Below are positions 1 to 12,800 of a stretch of 64,000 nucleotides of DNA, piece after piece. Positions within the stretch are counted from its first letter, which is position 1. Each line of letters opens with the position of its first letter. The DNA is taken from positions 682,001-746,000 of the forward strand of contig JAEHOE010000047.1 of the NCBI GenBank assembly GCA_016858145.1, in the 5' to 3' direction. This stretch comes from Edaphochlamys debaryana (Eukaryota; Chlorophyta; Chlorophyceae; Chlamydomonadales). A model generated the notes under the pieces. That model was not told where the DNA came from. It saw nothing but the letters and a program-made list of their open reading frames with translations, and made no database searches. A program made the position numbers and the translations under genes.

Positions 1-2376
1 CGTGAGAGTGAGGGGGTAGGGACGCTTAGGTCGTACGGGTGGAGGGAAACGGATAGGACGAGCACTCTGAAGGCCGGAGTCGGCCGCATGTCCGAGGCGA
101 ATGAGGCAAGGGGTCGCAATCCAATCTGAGCAGCTGCCGCCACCGTGCAAGCAGTCCCAGGCGAATGGCTGGGTTTGTACGGTGGGTCGGCAAACGAACG
201 CGTACCCAACAAAAAGGGCGGCCCTAACGGAGCGTGTTCCACCGGGGGTCGGAGGGGTTCCTTTGACTCAACAAATGCTGCGCCATTGACCGGGCTGCCC
301 TGCTGTGCCGGGGCCGGATGTCCCTGATTGAACCGGCGCCAAGACGCTGGGTCGATTCACTTATGGCCTGTCATTGACACCTGCTTTCTATTCTTACGGC
401 TAGCCTCGTGTTCGCGTGTACGAGCTGGGTACGAGGCGTTCCGAGGAGAGCGGGCGGGGGCAGAGGGGTGCTGGTCTTCTAGGTCTTCCACACATGGCAT
501 GGCAGGCTTGTTTGGTCAGGGGGTAGTGCAAGGAGCGTCATTGTCAAGCGTCAATGCATCGTGTGTTCCTTGGGTTTGGTGACGCCATGTGGTGCGCTCC
601 AGCTCCGTTGCCGATGCGAAACAGGTGCTGCAGAAAGTATCAAGAGTCAAGTCAGTCAACGTCTCGGTCTAAGGGTCGCACCTGTTTGCGTGGTGTGCGC
701 TCGTCTAGACAACTCGAAGGGCTGCTTGAAGGGTTCTGTGATGAGCCACTACAAACATTCGGCTGCTGAACATTTATCAAAGGCGTGCTTAGTTTGCGGA
801 TCCAAAGCGGGGTTGCACGAACGGTTGGTTTGTCCAGGGAAGTGTCTGCGATGCCCAGTGGGCTGACTCTGGGCTAGTTTTGAGGGACGGAACCAAAGCC
901 AGGCTACGGGGGTTGTCATGGCTGAGAGGTCGGGGCGCAAGCAAGATGCGAGCTTGGCGTGGCGAACGGTGGCGCGTTGAGGCCGAGCGGGTGCTTCCTT
1001 TGCTTCCCAGGTATTGGGTGGCGGGCTCTGCGTCCTAGTAATTTGCCCCGAGCTCTGCCTGCACAAGCGAGAGCGAACCTGCAGGCCTGCACGGCCGGTC
1101 CAACCGTGCATGCATCGATGGGCGGGAGTGTGCTCGAGAGTGCACGAGACAGCTGTGGTTTTGTATGTGTGGGGTGGGTGTGACGGGTGCGGTTGGGGGT
1201 TAGACGTTGGCGAGACCCAGACGTTGTCTGGCCCACTTGTGCGCGCTGTCGGTTGTCCGTATGTACAGCTCGGCCCCGCTCGGCGAGCTAGGATGCTGTG
1301 AGCGTGATGTGTCGCGGGGGTATGGCGCGTAGCGGTCGCGGATTCCCGGTAAATTCAAAACCTCGTGAAGGCCATGTATGGCCGCGTGTGCGACCTGTGT
1401 GTGAGTAGTGGGGTGAACGCGCCTGGAGTCAAGTGCTGGGTAGTTGGGCAAATTGGCGTGGCTAAGGGCGGCGTGGCTTGGCGGGCGAGCTGCGAGTGTG
1501 GCGTGGTGCACCGGGCGAGGTTGTTTCCCTGGGGCGCTCGGGGCATGCGGCGGCGGCGCCGAGTCGGTCGGGGATCTCACGCCTAATGTAACTCTTTGAA
1601 GTGATGCAGGAAGGCTCTCCACGTGTACAACTGCCTTGTAAGCGGTCCTTGGGCAATGCCACTGTCAGGTACAAAGGGCGGACGGACTAGACGGAGCAGC
1701 TGGTCCTCTGGGCGCCCATCTCTGGCCATCTGGGTGCTGCCTCCCTGCTCCTCTCCCTCTTCGCTCCCAAGCAGTCGCCAGCACAGCCATGGCCCCGTTC
1801 CCAACACTGCCGCCTGCCCCGGCTGTGCCGCCTGCGAGCTTCCCCCATGTGCCTGGATGGTCCCCGATTCATAGCCCCAGGTTGATCTTTGCCAGCCCCC
1901 TGCCAGCCCCCTGCCAGCCCCCTGCGCCCATATGCGGCCCCCGCAGTCCTTGCCCTCGAGTTCAGGCGCCTTCCTTGCTGTACTGAGACCTCAGCCCGTG
2001 CCCCCTGCTTTCTACCTGCGCCGCTTGCTTCCTTCCTCCGTCGCTCCATACCCCTCAGCCAGCCTGCAGCACCGGCCTAGGGCCTACCTCAGCGGAGAGT
2101 CCCCACGCACGAGTCCCAAGCACACCGGAAGGCCTGGCCCAGCCGCGCCTGCTGGTACCCTTACTGCCGGGGACCCTCCGACGGCTGATCCAGGAGCGCC
2201 TCTCCCTACACACCGCTGTAATACGGCTGTGGTTTCAATCCTCCGACATGCCAGTACCATGCCTTGCATCAACTGAATTTGCTGACCTTGAGCGCTCAGT
2301 ACGCTCTGGGCCACCCGTGCACACTCTCAAGCACTCCCTCCGCCACACAACCACTGGTCTACCAATCCCCGCCCAC
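1..2376. other. intergenic sequence left of the helicase gene
   Basis: No gene could be supported here. The many short overlapping reading frames on both strands show no recognisable domain and no coherent splice pattern. A plus-strand TGTAA lies near 1585, so part of the stretch could be the 3' untranslated end of a plus-strand gene that starts outside the window; this is a guess. A short 12-bp tandem repeat (gccagccccct type) occurs near 1890-1922. No TTACA (minus-strand TGTAA) was found that would mark the helicase 3' end. Confidence 0.4.
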
Positions 2377-3797
2377 CTACCCTCGCTTCCGCAGCGCCAG
2401 GCGGCTGCGGCTGCCCCCCTGCGGCTGCTCCCCCACACCACCCGGCGGTGCGTGCGCCGGGCCCGCCCCCGCCTGCGCTCGCGCCAGCCCTCCGCCCGCC
2501 TGCGCCGGCTCAGGCACAGGGCCTGAGCCGGCTGGGGGGCCGCGCCCGCCCCCGCTGGGACCGGCTTCGCCGCAGGCTCCCTGCCCAGACGACATTTCCT
2601 TACCACCTACACCGCCACTGCCGGGGTCTACCGGGGGCCACGGAGAAGCATTGCCCGAGGGCTCAGGGGCCGTCGAGCTCCCGGGGAGGGGGTGGATGGC
2701 CCCGGGGCCTCCTGGGTCGGGGACGGGGCCGAGGCGGGACCCGGGGCCGGGGCTGCCCCCCACCGCCGCCGCCCGCCCCTCCTCCACCAGACCCCTTAGC
2801 CGGCAGGCCCAGGACCGCCCGCCTGCGCCGCCGGGACTCGCGCTGCCGGCCCGCTCTCCCTCCGGCACCGTTGGCGGTTGGGCCCCCGTCCCTCGCGGCC
2901 CTCGCGTCAGCGGCGACGCCTGTGCAGAAGGCCCGGCGCCCTCTCCAGCAGGCCCCGCCGCTTCGGTCTGTCCACGTGGCTGAACCCCCACAGTTTCCGT
3001 CCCCTCTGCTGTCGAGCTCGGCCCAGGTCCAGGTCGGCCTCCCCCCTCAGCCGCACCTCGCGAAGGCAACGCGGCCGTCGGCTCCTCCGCCTCCTCGTCG
3101 CTGCTGCTCGCGAGGTCCAGAACCTCCGTCTGCCCCGCGCCTGCCGCCGGGCCCGGCCCCAGCGCTGCAGCCGCGGCTGCGGGGCCAGCGGCCAACAGGG
3201 CCGCGGCGCCTGCCGCGCCGCCGCCGCAACCGCTGCCATCCGCCGCGTCGCTGCCGCCGCCGCCGCCTGCGGGTTCCGAATCCACGATCCGGAACTCCCA
3301 CACGTTGGCGTCGTCCGGATCCGGCTGCTCGTCCACCACCTCCAGCTTGACCTTGGCGCGGGCCCCACGCCCACGTCCGCGCCCTGCTGCGGAGGGGGCC
3401 GTGCCAGGGCCGCCGCCGCCCCTCCCGCGGCCCCTTCCGCGGCCCCGGCCCCTGCCACTGGCTCCAGCCTCGACGCCTTCCGCGGCAGGAGCCGGCCCCA
3501 CTGCCGCCAGCGCCGCCAGACCGCCCTTGCGCTTTGTCGGCGCCTTGGCGCCACCCACTCCCACCCCGACGCCCGCGGCCGCGCCCGCTGCGGCCGGCGG
3601 CGCTAGCGAGGGCGCTGGCGGCGGCGGCAGCGGGGCGTGCGGCGGGGCGTGCGGCGGGGAGGAGGAGCCGCCTTTGAGGGGCGTGTGGTCGTCGTCTGTG
3701 GAGTCAATGTAGAGCGTGGCGGCGCGGCGGCGCTTGAGCGGGGGGCCGCCGGGGGGCGCGGTGGGGCGCTTGCCGGGCAGCGGGGGCTTGCCGGCGC
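2377..3797 (-). other. last exon of the helicase gene: RG-rich/acidic tail
   Basis: About 473 residues after the HNH module. The tail starts GKPPLPGKRP, has a basic KRRRAA, an RG-repeat block (GRGRGRGRG type), a KVKLEVVDE stretch that looks like a SUMO-site consensus (psi-K-x-E), then Ala/Gly/Pro-rich sequence to a TAG at 2379-2377. RG blocks commonly bind nucleic acid; that role here is inferred. No PIP box or APIM motif could be recognised. Confidence 0.75.
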
Positions 3798-6700
3798 CTG
3801 CAATAGGAGCAGTTGCGGAGGTAAACAGCGAGTGTTGCAGGGGGGATAGGAGGCAGTTTGCGTCGGCGTATATCTGCTGCATGCGCCGGCTCGGCTCGTG
3901 TCTCCAGCCCGGCCTCACCTGCCTCCCAGAAGGTGCGGATGTCGCGTGTGCCCATGCGCCGCTGCGCCCTCTCCGCGGCGCGGGCCTTGCACTGCGCCTT
4001 GGTCACATCTGCAAGGGAGGGGAGTTCGGAGGGGAAGGAAGATCAGGAGTCTTAGCTTGAGGAAGCGGTCCGAGCCTCAGCCCTGAAAGGCCGCCGGACG
4101 ACTAAGCAGCCAAATGTCTGTTCGGAAACGGAAACGGAATTCGACTTGCCCCTGCATCCGCACACCCTCACACGCTCAGTTGGATGGGCCACGCACCCCC
4201 TCTGCGCCCGAGCACCCAGACACCCGGTCTCACCCGCGTGGCACGCCACGCACAGCGTGCGCAGGTTGTCCACGTCGCACAGCCCCCCGCCCGCGTACAC
4301 GGGGGTGATGTGGTCGGCCTGGGGCGGGGAACGGGGGGGAGGGGGGCGCAGGGTTGGGGGTGGGGTGCGGTGTCCACCGAGTGGTGGGATCGCGACCTGC
4401 CATGCCGGCCCCTTTGCCCCCCTTCCCCGAGATGGCCCCGATGCCTGCCACGCCACAGCCCCCTGTGCACAAATCCCCATCCCCATCCCTCCAAAGATGC
4501 CCCCCCCCCCCACACACCTGCCACGCCAGCCCCTCCGTGGCGGTCTTGAGCAGGCGCTCCAGGTGCGCCCCGTACCCCGGCTGCGCCAGGCGGGGGGCAA
4601 GGCGGGCCACCACCGCCCTGCGCTTGGCCACACAGTCGCGGGAGGAGGCGCGGATGGCCTTCGGGGGTGGGAGGGGGGGGGATGAGGGGGAGGGATGAGG
4701 GGGAGGGATGGGAGGGAGGGATGAGGGGGGTAGCGGAAGGGGAATTGAGAGCACGTGAGCCCCCCTTCCGTCACCCCTCTGCCCCCGCCCCCGCCCCCAC
4801 CTGCAGCTGCCGCACCAGCCCCGCGCAGTCCAGTCCGCACAGCTGGCACACACCCCGCTCCAGGCGGGCCAGGGAGCGGCGCAGCGCGGAGCCGCTGGCC
4901 TGGGGAGTGTGGGGGTGGGGTGGGGTGGACAGGGTGTGGAGGTGTGGAGGGGTGTGGGCGAAGTGGGCAGGGGATTGCTGAACTGGAAAAGGGGACGCAG
5001 GAGGGGTACCTACCTCTCTCCTGTTCGGCCTCGCCGGGCTCGCCCGCTTTCACCGTCCCATCCTCCCCTTCCCCCCTCTTGCCTTGAGGTAGTACCGGGA
5101 CTCGCAGGCGGGGGTGCAGAAGAGGAAGTCCGAGGTGTCCAGGGGGGCGGTGGGGGCCAGGCTGGGGGGAAGCGGGGGGGCAAGGAGCGGGTGATCGGTT
5201 GACGAATTGCGCGAACCGTAGTCAAAGAGAAGGCAAGTAGCGGGAGGGTATTGGGGGGCCGGGTTTCTAGCGAAATGACTTGGAGAGGCCTCTGATGACA
5301 GCAAAGATCACTGAGTTCGCTGCTGCTCGCCACGGGCCCCCTGTCCACCGAGAGGCTCACGCCTTGGGAGGGGTGCGCAGCGGTGCCGGCAGCGGTGTGG
5401 GCCAACACCCTGGCCGTCTCAACGCATCGTGCAGCCGCCCCCGCCCCCGCCCCCACCTGCAGTCCGGCACGGCCTTGCAGCAGTTGACGCACAGCCGGCT
5501 GCCGTCGGGCAGGAACGCCTGCTGCCACGTGCGCCAGCCGGCTGCGGATCCAGATCCGGCGGCGGCGGTACTGGATCCAGATCCGGCCCCGTTGGCGCCG
5601 CCCGCGGGGGCATAGCGTGGGTCGCAGCGGACCTGGCGGAACGAAAAGGGCACCGGGCAGGGACGAAGATATGCTGAGCGGTTTCCTCGCGGAGCAATGT
5701 GGCAATGCAGACTGTGACGAAGGTGGCTTTACTCTACACTCCCCCTAACATCCGCTCCGCCACCCCCCCTTCCGTGGCACCACCCGCGCCCCACCCACCT
5801 GGACGGGCCTGAGCTGAGCGCCCTCGGGCACACGTAGGGGAGCGTCCTGCGGGAGAGGCCCAGGGCAGGCCCAGGGAAAGCCCAGGGGAGGCCAAATCAG
5901 GCCCAACAGACGGGCCCATGGCGCATACCTCGTAAAGGCAGCCTCAACAGTTTCGTTCCTCTGATCCGCCCCTGCATGATTGCTGCCACGGACACAGGTA
6001 CGACCCCCGCCCGCCCGAGTGGGACTTTAGCCAACCGCGCTAGCTCGCCTGTACGTAACGCGCCGTACTGCTGCCGTACGCGCCCGCCGCCACTGCCTCG
6101 CTGGTGACCGCTTCCAGGGCGTCGCCTGGGGGCGGTGGTGGGGGGGTGTACGTCAAGGAGGGATGGTACGATTCACTTGAGCGAATCCCCCCAGAGTCAT
6201 TGGGGGTTCCTCTCCCCATACAGGTCAGGGCTTTCCTGTGGCCAGGCTCTCCATTCGCCCCTCCGCTCCGGTCCCTGTGCTCCCTCCCTCACCGAAGAAT
6301 CGCTCCAGTACGGCGCCGTACAAACGGTTGCGGCTGACCGCTCGCAGCTCCCGCCAGTCCCTGGCGAAGGCCGCCGCCTCCTCGACGCCCTCCGACAGTA
6401 CGGCAGGGGACACGTGGTGCAGTACGGCAACCAGGCCCACCGGGCCCACGAAGGACAGCGCCGCGGCGCGGGCCCGGTCCGGGCCTGAAAAGGTCACGAC
6501 CTGGCCTCCCATCGCGTCGTTGCCGCCCGGCCGTCCGTCGGCGCCCCCGCTCGGCCCCGTCAGCACTCCGTCGCCTCGCTCAGAAGCCACGACCGCCCCA
6601 GGTTCTTCGCCTGCGCCTGTGCCCCCCAAGGACGCACTTTCATTGCCGCCCGTAGCGGGATCCGCCGCCTGGCCGTGGCCCTCGGTGCGCGGAGCGGCGG

Positions 6701-9700
6701 CCTCAGTCGCTACCATTGCCGGGTCAGCCTGGACCTTGGCCCACCTGTTGTCGGGTGGGGGCATTGACGGAGTGCCGCCGATTGTGTGAGTAGGCGGGAG
6801 TCGCAATTGATTCAGCGCAGCGAGCATTTTGTGCTTGGGTGCAGCGTGATAGTGGTTTCGGGTACATTGTATATTGGGTTGGGATAGGGTGCACGGCAAG
6901 GGCGGTAGTGTGTGGGGCCCAGGCCATGCTGGCACGGTCGGATGCGCAAGCACACCCATTGACCGGCCCCCAAGAGAAATTAAAGTTAATCGCAGGTCTT
7001 CAATGAAGACCATATAAGCGATTAAGCTTATAAGAACAGATACTACACATGATCTGAGCCAAAAGGCCGAGAAAGGTATGATCATAAGCGACGAGCGTGC
7101 GGACCAGACCCCCCCCGCATCAGCCCGGGCAACACAGGGGTCGCGATGGTGGGTGCATCGCCTCGGTACCGCCGCATCGCTGCCCCCGCCGCATCGCTCG
7201 ACATCCGCAACCCAATTACGCGCTCCCCAACCACATAGTTCTTTACCATGTCCTCCGCAGCCTGCCTCGAGCCCCTTCCCAACCCCCGGCGCACCCAGCC
7301 TGGCCCCCGGCCCCACCCGCCCACCCCTCCCCTCCCCCCTCCGGCTCCTCCCCCCTCCTCCTCCTCCCCCCCTACCCGGTCCCACCCACCTGCCGGCGTG
7401 CTCCGCCAGTATGCGGGCGATGAGGGCCGACCTGGGGCTGGCGGCCAGCAGCTCGGAGGGCAGGGACAGGCCCAGCGGGCGGGAGCCGTCGGGGGCCAGG
7501 TGCAGGTGCACGCGGCCGGTGTGGGCCGAGACCTGGGGTGCGGTGGGTGGGGGTGGGGGGTGTTTGAAGCTGAGAGTGGGAGGGCGTCGTTGCAGGGTGA
7601 GGGTGTGGGGGGTGGGGTTGGAAGGTAGGGTGGGTGGGGTTGGAGGGCGCGGGTCGGGGTGAAGGCTGGCGCGGCAGGCCAGCGCCGCTTCGCGGCTTCG
7701 ACCCTTCGAACAGTCAGTTGCCCGCCAACTGGCCGCACGCCGCCATCCTTCCTTCCCGGCTTTGGCAGACACACTTACAGTTGAGGTGAACACCCTTGAG
7801 CGACCCCCCTGCCCAACCCCCATCTCAGCTCCCACTGTCGTCCGCCCACTCGCCTCAAAGAAGAAGGGGGTGGACGGAGGCAGCGCCTGCAGCAGTGCAG
7901 CGCGGCTGGGCGTGGGGGCGCCGCCACCGGCACCGGCACTGCCGTCGAGGGGCGTGCAAGCGAGGCCCTGCGTCAGCGGTGACCCTAGAACAGCCGCCGG
8001 GGGAGAAGCCGTCACGAGGGCGTCTGTACCTCCTGGGCTTCGTTCCGCCCCGTACCCGCCCGCTGGGGACCCGCAAGCCACCGCGCGCGGCAAAGGCAGG
8101 AGCAGCGGAACCGGGGCACTGCCGTCCGGACCAGCGGCCGGCTCGGCTTCGGGCTGGGAGGCGGAGAGGTCGATGACTTCCTCTTCCTCCCCGCCCCCAA
8201 CCCCACCCCCGTCCCCACCCCTACCCCCGCCCTCGAGTTCGAGCTCAAGCTCGCCCTCAGCCCGGGGAGGCAGCGTGGTGGCCGGCTTGGGGGCAGCTGC
8301 CGCTGCCACCACCGCTGCCGCTGCCCCCGCCGCCGGTGCCGCCGCCGCTGGTGCCGCAGCAGTGGCTTCCGGCGAGCGCGCCACAGCGCCGGCGCCGGTA
8401 CTGACTTGTACAGCCTCCGGTGCGGCCGCTGGTGCGCCCTCCGACACAGGGGCAGTGCCGGTTGCAGCGTCGGCGTCGGCGGCGGCGTCGGCAGCGGCCG
8501 GAGCCGCCGCGTCCAGGGGCTGCGGCTCGCTGCCGCCGGCCGCCGCCGCCGCGGCCTCGGCGCCCACGCGTGCGCCCTCCGCCGCCAGCTGCGTGCCCCC
8601 CGCCAGCTCCACCACCGTGTCCACCGCCAGGCCTCCGCCCGCGGCCTCCGCGGCCCCGGCTGCGGCGCTGGGCGCCGCCGCCCCGTCATGGACCTGGGGG
8701 GAGGCGAGGAGGGGGAGAGGGAGCAGGAGTGGGTGGGTGGCCCCCAGACGCCCGTCCTCGCCCGCGCAATAGGTCGCATAATATAGCCCAACAGCCCTTC
8801 CTTGCCTGTGTGATGTTGCAGAGCGACTCATTCAGCTTCTGCCACCTGCGGACGGGGGGCGTGGGGCAAAGGGCGAAAGGGCGGGGCAGGGATTGGGTCC
8901 TCACGAGACGCCCACCCACTCCCACTGCACTGGCACGGCGTTCCGGTGTGAGGTTGACGTCCAAACAGCACTGCCGTACACCATCGCACGCGCCGCACGC
9001 ACCGCTTGTCGTCGCACGTGCCCCGGGCGCACAGGAAGTACACGTTGACGGCTGCCGCCACCTGGCCCTTGCGGTGGGCCCGGTCCTCGGCCTGCTGGAG
9101 CAGGGACACCTGCGGGCGGCCGAGGTAACGAGGAGATGAGGACGGGGCGTACCGGTAGGCATCATGTGGAGGAGACAAACAGGCTGCAGCGCACGCAGGT
9201 ATACGGCAGCGGGGGAGGAGGATCGGGGGATGGGTGGGCCATACCCCAGTACCCGCCCTTCCCCAGCACACACAACCCCTCCCAAGCGCCACGCTCCGTT
9301 GATGTCTGCTATCCCCCCCCCCCCCACACACACACACATACACACACCCTTCCCCCCCTTGCCTCCGTGGGCAGCTCCACGAACACCACTGCTCTCCTCG
9401 CCGCAGGTGTGTCACAGCCCATTCAGTCATTTCCACAAAACCGTAACATCAACCCCCCCCTCCTCCCCCTCCCTCCCCCGCTTGCCTCCGTGGGCAGCTC
9501 CACGAACACCACCGCCGATGCGGAGGAGAAGTCCAGACCCACGGCGGCGGCGGTGATGGACAGGAGCGCCACGCGGACCGTGGGGTCGTCCCTGCGGGCC
9601 CGGGTGGGCAGGTGGGCGTATGGGAGTGGTAAAGAGGGGGTTCCAACTGGAGTGCTAACAGGACTCCGTTGTACTTTTACTCAAGACGCAGGTATCTCGA

Positions 9701-9840
9701 CGGCCGCATGCAGAGCCCTCGCGCACTGCCAGGAGCGAACGGCGCCCACCGGAACCGTGCGACCGCCGCCCTGCGCTCCGCGCTGTCGTGGCTGCCGTCG
9801 ATGCGCACGTACTCCACGCCCCGCCACACCGCCGCCCCGC

Positions 9841-9872
<32 letters not shown>

Positions 9873-12800
9873 CCGCCGTCGCCGTCGCCGTCGCCGTCCG
9901 CCGCCGTGGCGCCGTCGAAGCCCTGCAGCGCCTCCGCCAGGCGGTCCATGACGTCACTGGGGAAGGGAGGGGCGGGGGCAGGGTGAGGGCAAGAGGGCAC
10001 ATGTTGGGGAGGTGCGCAGCGTGCAGGCTGGGGCTCGGCAAATGGACCAACTCACACAGTTCCAGAGGGGGCCCTGGCACGAGCCCGTCCTGCCCACCGT
10101 GCCCTCTCACCGGTGGTGCGCAAAGATCAGGAACTTGGGCCCAGCCGGCTCGGCGCCCCCGGCCCCTGCGGTGCTGCCCCAGGCCGCCCCGCCTGCGCCG
10201 GCACCGCCCCCAGCTGAGGCCGCGCCGCCGCCAGCTGAGGCCGCCGCCACTGCCGCCGCCGCCGCCGCACCGGACGGCACCTTGCGCCGGGGCCGGCCCC
10301 TGTTGCAACGAATCCAGTACGAACTGATCAGATAAGGTGAGTCAAGGATCTGCAATGGACCTCGGCCCCGAGAACAGCAATTACCACCCCTAACCTCAAG
10401 CAACCTTCCAAACCTTACCGGTATGAAATGGGCAGGAGCTAACACCGAGGTCTCAGCTGAGAATACGCGCCTCACCGCCCGCACTCCGCAACCCGCATTC
10501 AAGGCCCCACACCCACCTGCCCCTGCCGCCCTCCGCCTCCGCCGCCACGCCGCCGCCCCCCAGCGCCCCCACCAGCCAGGCGATGGCGTCCGGCAGCTTG
10601 GCCAGCGCCGTGCGGTGCGCGGAGCTCATCTTGGGGGGTCGGGGCCCGGAGGAGCCTAGAGAGGGGGAGAGCAGGGGGATGGCGTAGAAAATGAGAGGGG
10701 TGAGGCCGAGCGCGCAGGGTGGGGTGGAGGCGAGGGATCGGGAAGGGTGGAAGCAGTGTAGATGCACTAAACAGCCCCGTCTGAAGGCGGATCTCAGTGT
10801 ATGTGTGGCAGCGGGCTAGGCCCGAGCCCCCTGCCACCCACCTGCCGCCGTCCCTCGCTCCGTTTCGGGTTGCGATCCCCCTCCGTCTCCGTCCTCCTCC
10901 TCGTCGTCCTCCTCCGACTCATCCCGCTCCCGCATGCTGCCGCCGCCGCCGCCGCCGCCCTCCTCCTCGTCGCCGCTGCCCTCGCTGCCCTCGCCGCCGC
11001 CCTCCGAGCCGCCCTCCGACACTTCCGTCTTTGCGCGCTTGGGCGGGCGGCCCCGCCCACGGCCGCTGCCGCCGCCTCGGCCCCCACGGCCCCTGCCTCC
11101 GCCCCGGCCCCTTCCCGCCACTGCGGGCTCCGCGGCGGCCTCGGCTGCCGCCCTCTTGCGGCCCACGGCCCCGCCTCCGCCGGCACCCGCACCCGTGCTG
11201 GCGCTGGGCCCGTCGCCGCTCGGGCCGGGGTTGCCACTGAGAGCCGGGTCCTTGTCTTCGTCGTCATCGGGCCAGCTGCGGGGGGATTACGTGTCACACA
11301 GGCGTATGGAGTTCCAGCTTAACGTCCGACCTGGTTCCGCATACTCTTACCGCAGGACACCCTTGCGCGAGTTGTGCCACCCCCTCGCATACACGGCCCC
11401 TGCCTACAACACCATCTACAATCCCCACCTCGAGAACTGCCGTCTCGGCAAGCGGTGAGGTCTACAGTGACCAAGCGCCTGCGTGCCACGGGGCCTACGA
11501 GAGAACCCCGCCCGCACCCCCACCCGACCCCACCCCACCCCAGCCCGCCCGCCCCCACCTCCTGGGGTGCGGCAGCCGCACCACCTGGCGGCGCTTGGGC
11601 GGCAGCTGCCCCGCCACCTCCCGCTTGAGGCGGCGGACCATGACCTCCCGCGTCAGCAGCCCGTGCAGCTCGCACAGCCGGGAGCCGCCTGGGGTTCAGG
11701 GGGTGCAAGGGTGAAGCGGGTCCGAACCTCAGCCAGGGACCGTTGCAACAAAGGAACTGCTAGGAAAGCCATGTCCTTCGGGGTTGCTCGGGCTGCTGAA
11801 AGAGGTGAAGCCGGATTGCGCACCTGACGTCTCCAGCCGCTTGCGCACGGGCGCACCCGCCTCGGCCGCGCCGGCGCCCCCTCCGCCCCGGCCCCCCCAG
11901 CCCCCCCGCGCCGCCCCCCCCGGCAGGCGGTGGGGGACCATGCGCCCATCGCAGTAGCGCAGCGCGAAGGCCTGCTTGGAGGCGCCCAGCAGGCCGGGCT
12001 GCAGCGCGTGCACCTGGGGGGGAGGGAAGGGAAGAGGGGCCAGGGAGAGGGGCACGAAGGGTAAGGGGTGGACGAGAGGGGACAGGGAGAGCGGGCGCCG
12101 TCTGGTTGGAGGAGGGCGCCGTCGGGAAGGCCCAGCCCTCCTGGTCACCGCACACCGGCAGTGCTGACTCCTTTACACAGCACACACCCCTTACCACGCC
12201 CTCCCGCACAACCACCTCGCCCCCTCACCTGCCGGTACAGGTCGTACGGCCGCGACAGGCTGGGCGTGCCGCTGAGCAGCACGGCGCGCCGCGCCCGGCC
12301 CACGGCCGCGCAGCAGGCCTCGGTGTGGGGCGCGTCGGCGTCCCTGGTGTTGGTGGTGCGCAGGTTGTGGGATTCGTCCACCACCACCATGCCCCAGGGC
12401 ATGGCGGCCATGCAGCGGTCTGGGGGGGGGGGAGGGGGGGTTGGGTTGCGGGGGGGGGGGGTGGCTGGGTTGGGAAGATGGAGTGGGGAAAGGGAGGTTA
12501 TGCATCGCGTATGGGTGGATGCCACAGGGCATGGCGGCCATGCAGCGGTCTGGGGGGTGGGAGGGGGGTGGAGGGAGGGGGATGGGGGGAGGGGCGTTTG
12601 GGGGTGAGGGACGGCGTGCAATGGAGGCGAGGGCGAGGCGGAGGGGCGTGTGGGTGTGTGGGAGCGAGCTGGTGGGCTACTCGTGGACATTACAGGGGTG
12701 GAGCGAGGGCGATTCGTCTCGCTCAGGTTGAAACGCGAGAAGTAACGTTAACACTGCCCGGCGCAGGTGCAGTACAGGTGCAGTACAGGCTGGAGCCAGA

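Noticed and set aside
2264..3712. Plus-strand Pro/Arg-rich frames opposite the last helicase exon
   Set aside because: Antisense shadows of a GC-rich exon; the minus strand has homology-supported splicing into the HNH module.
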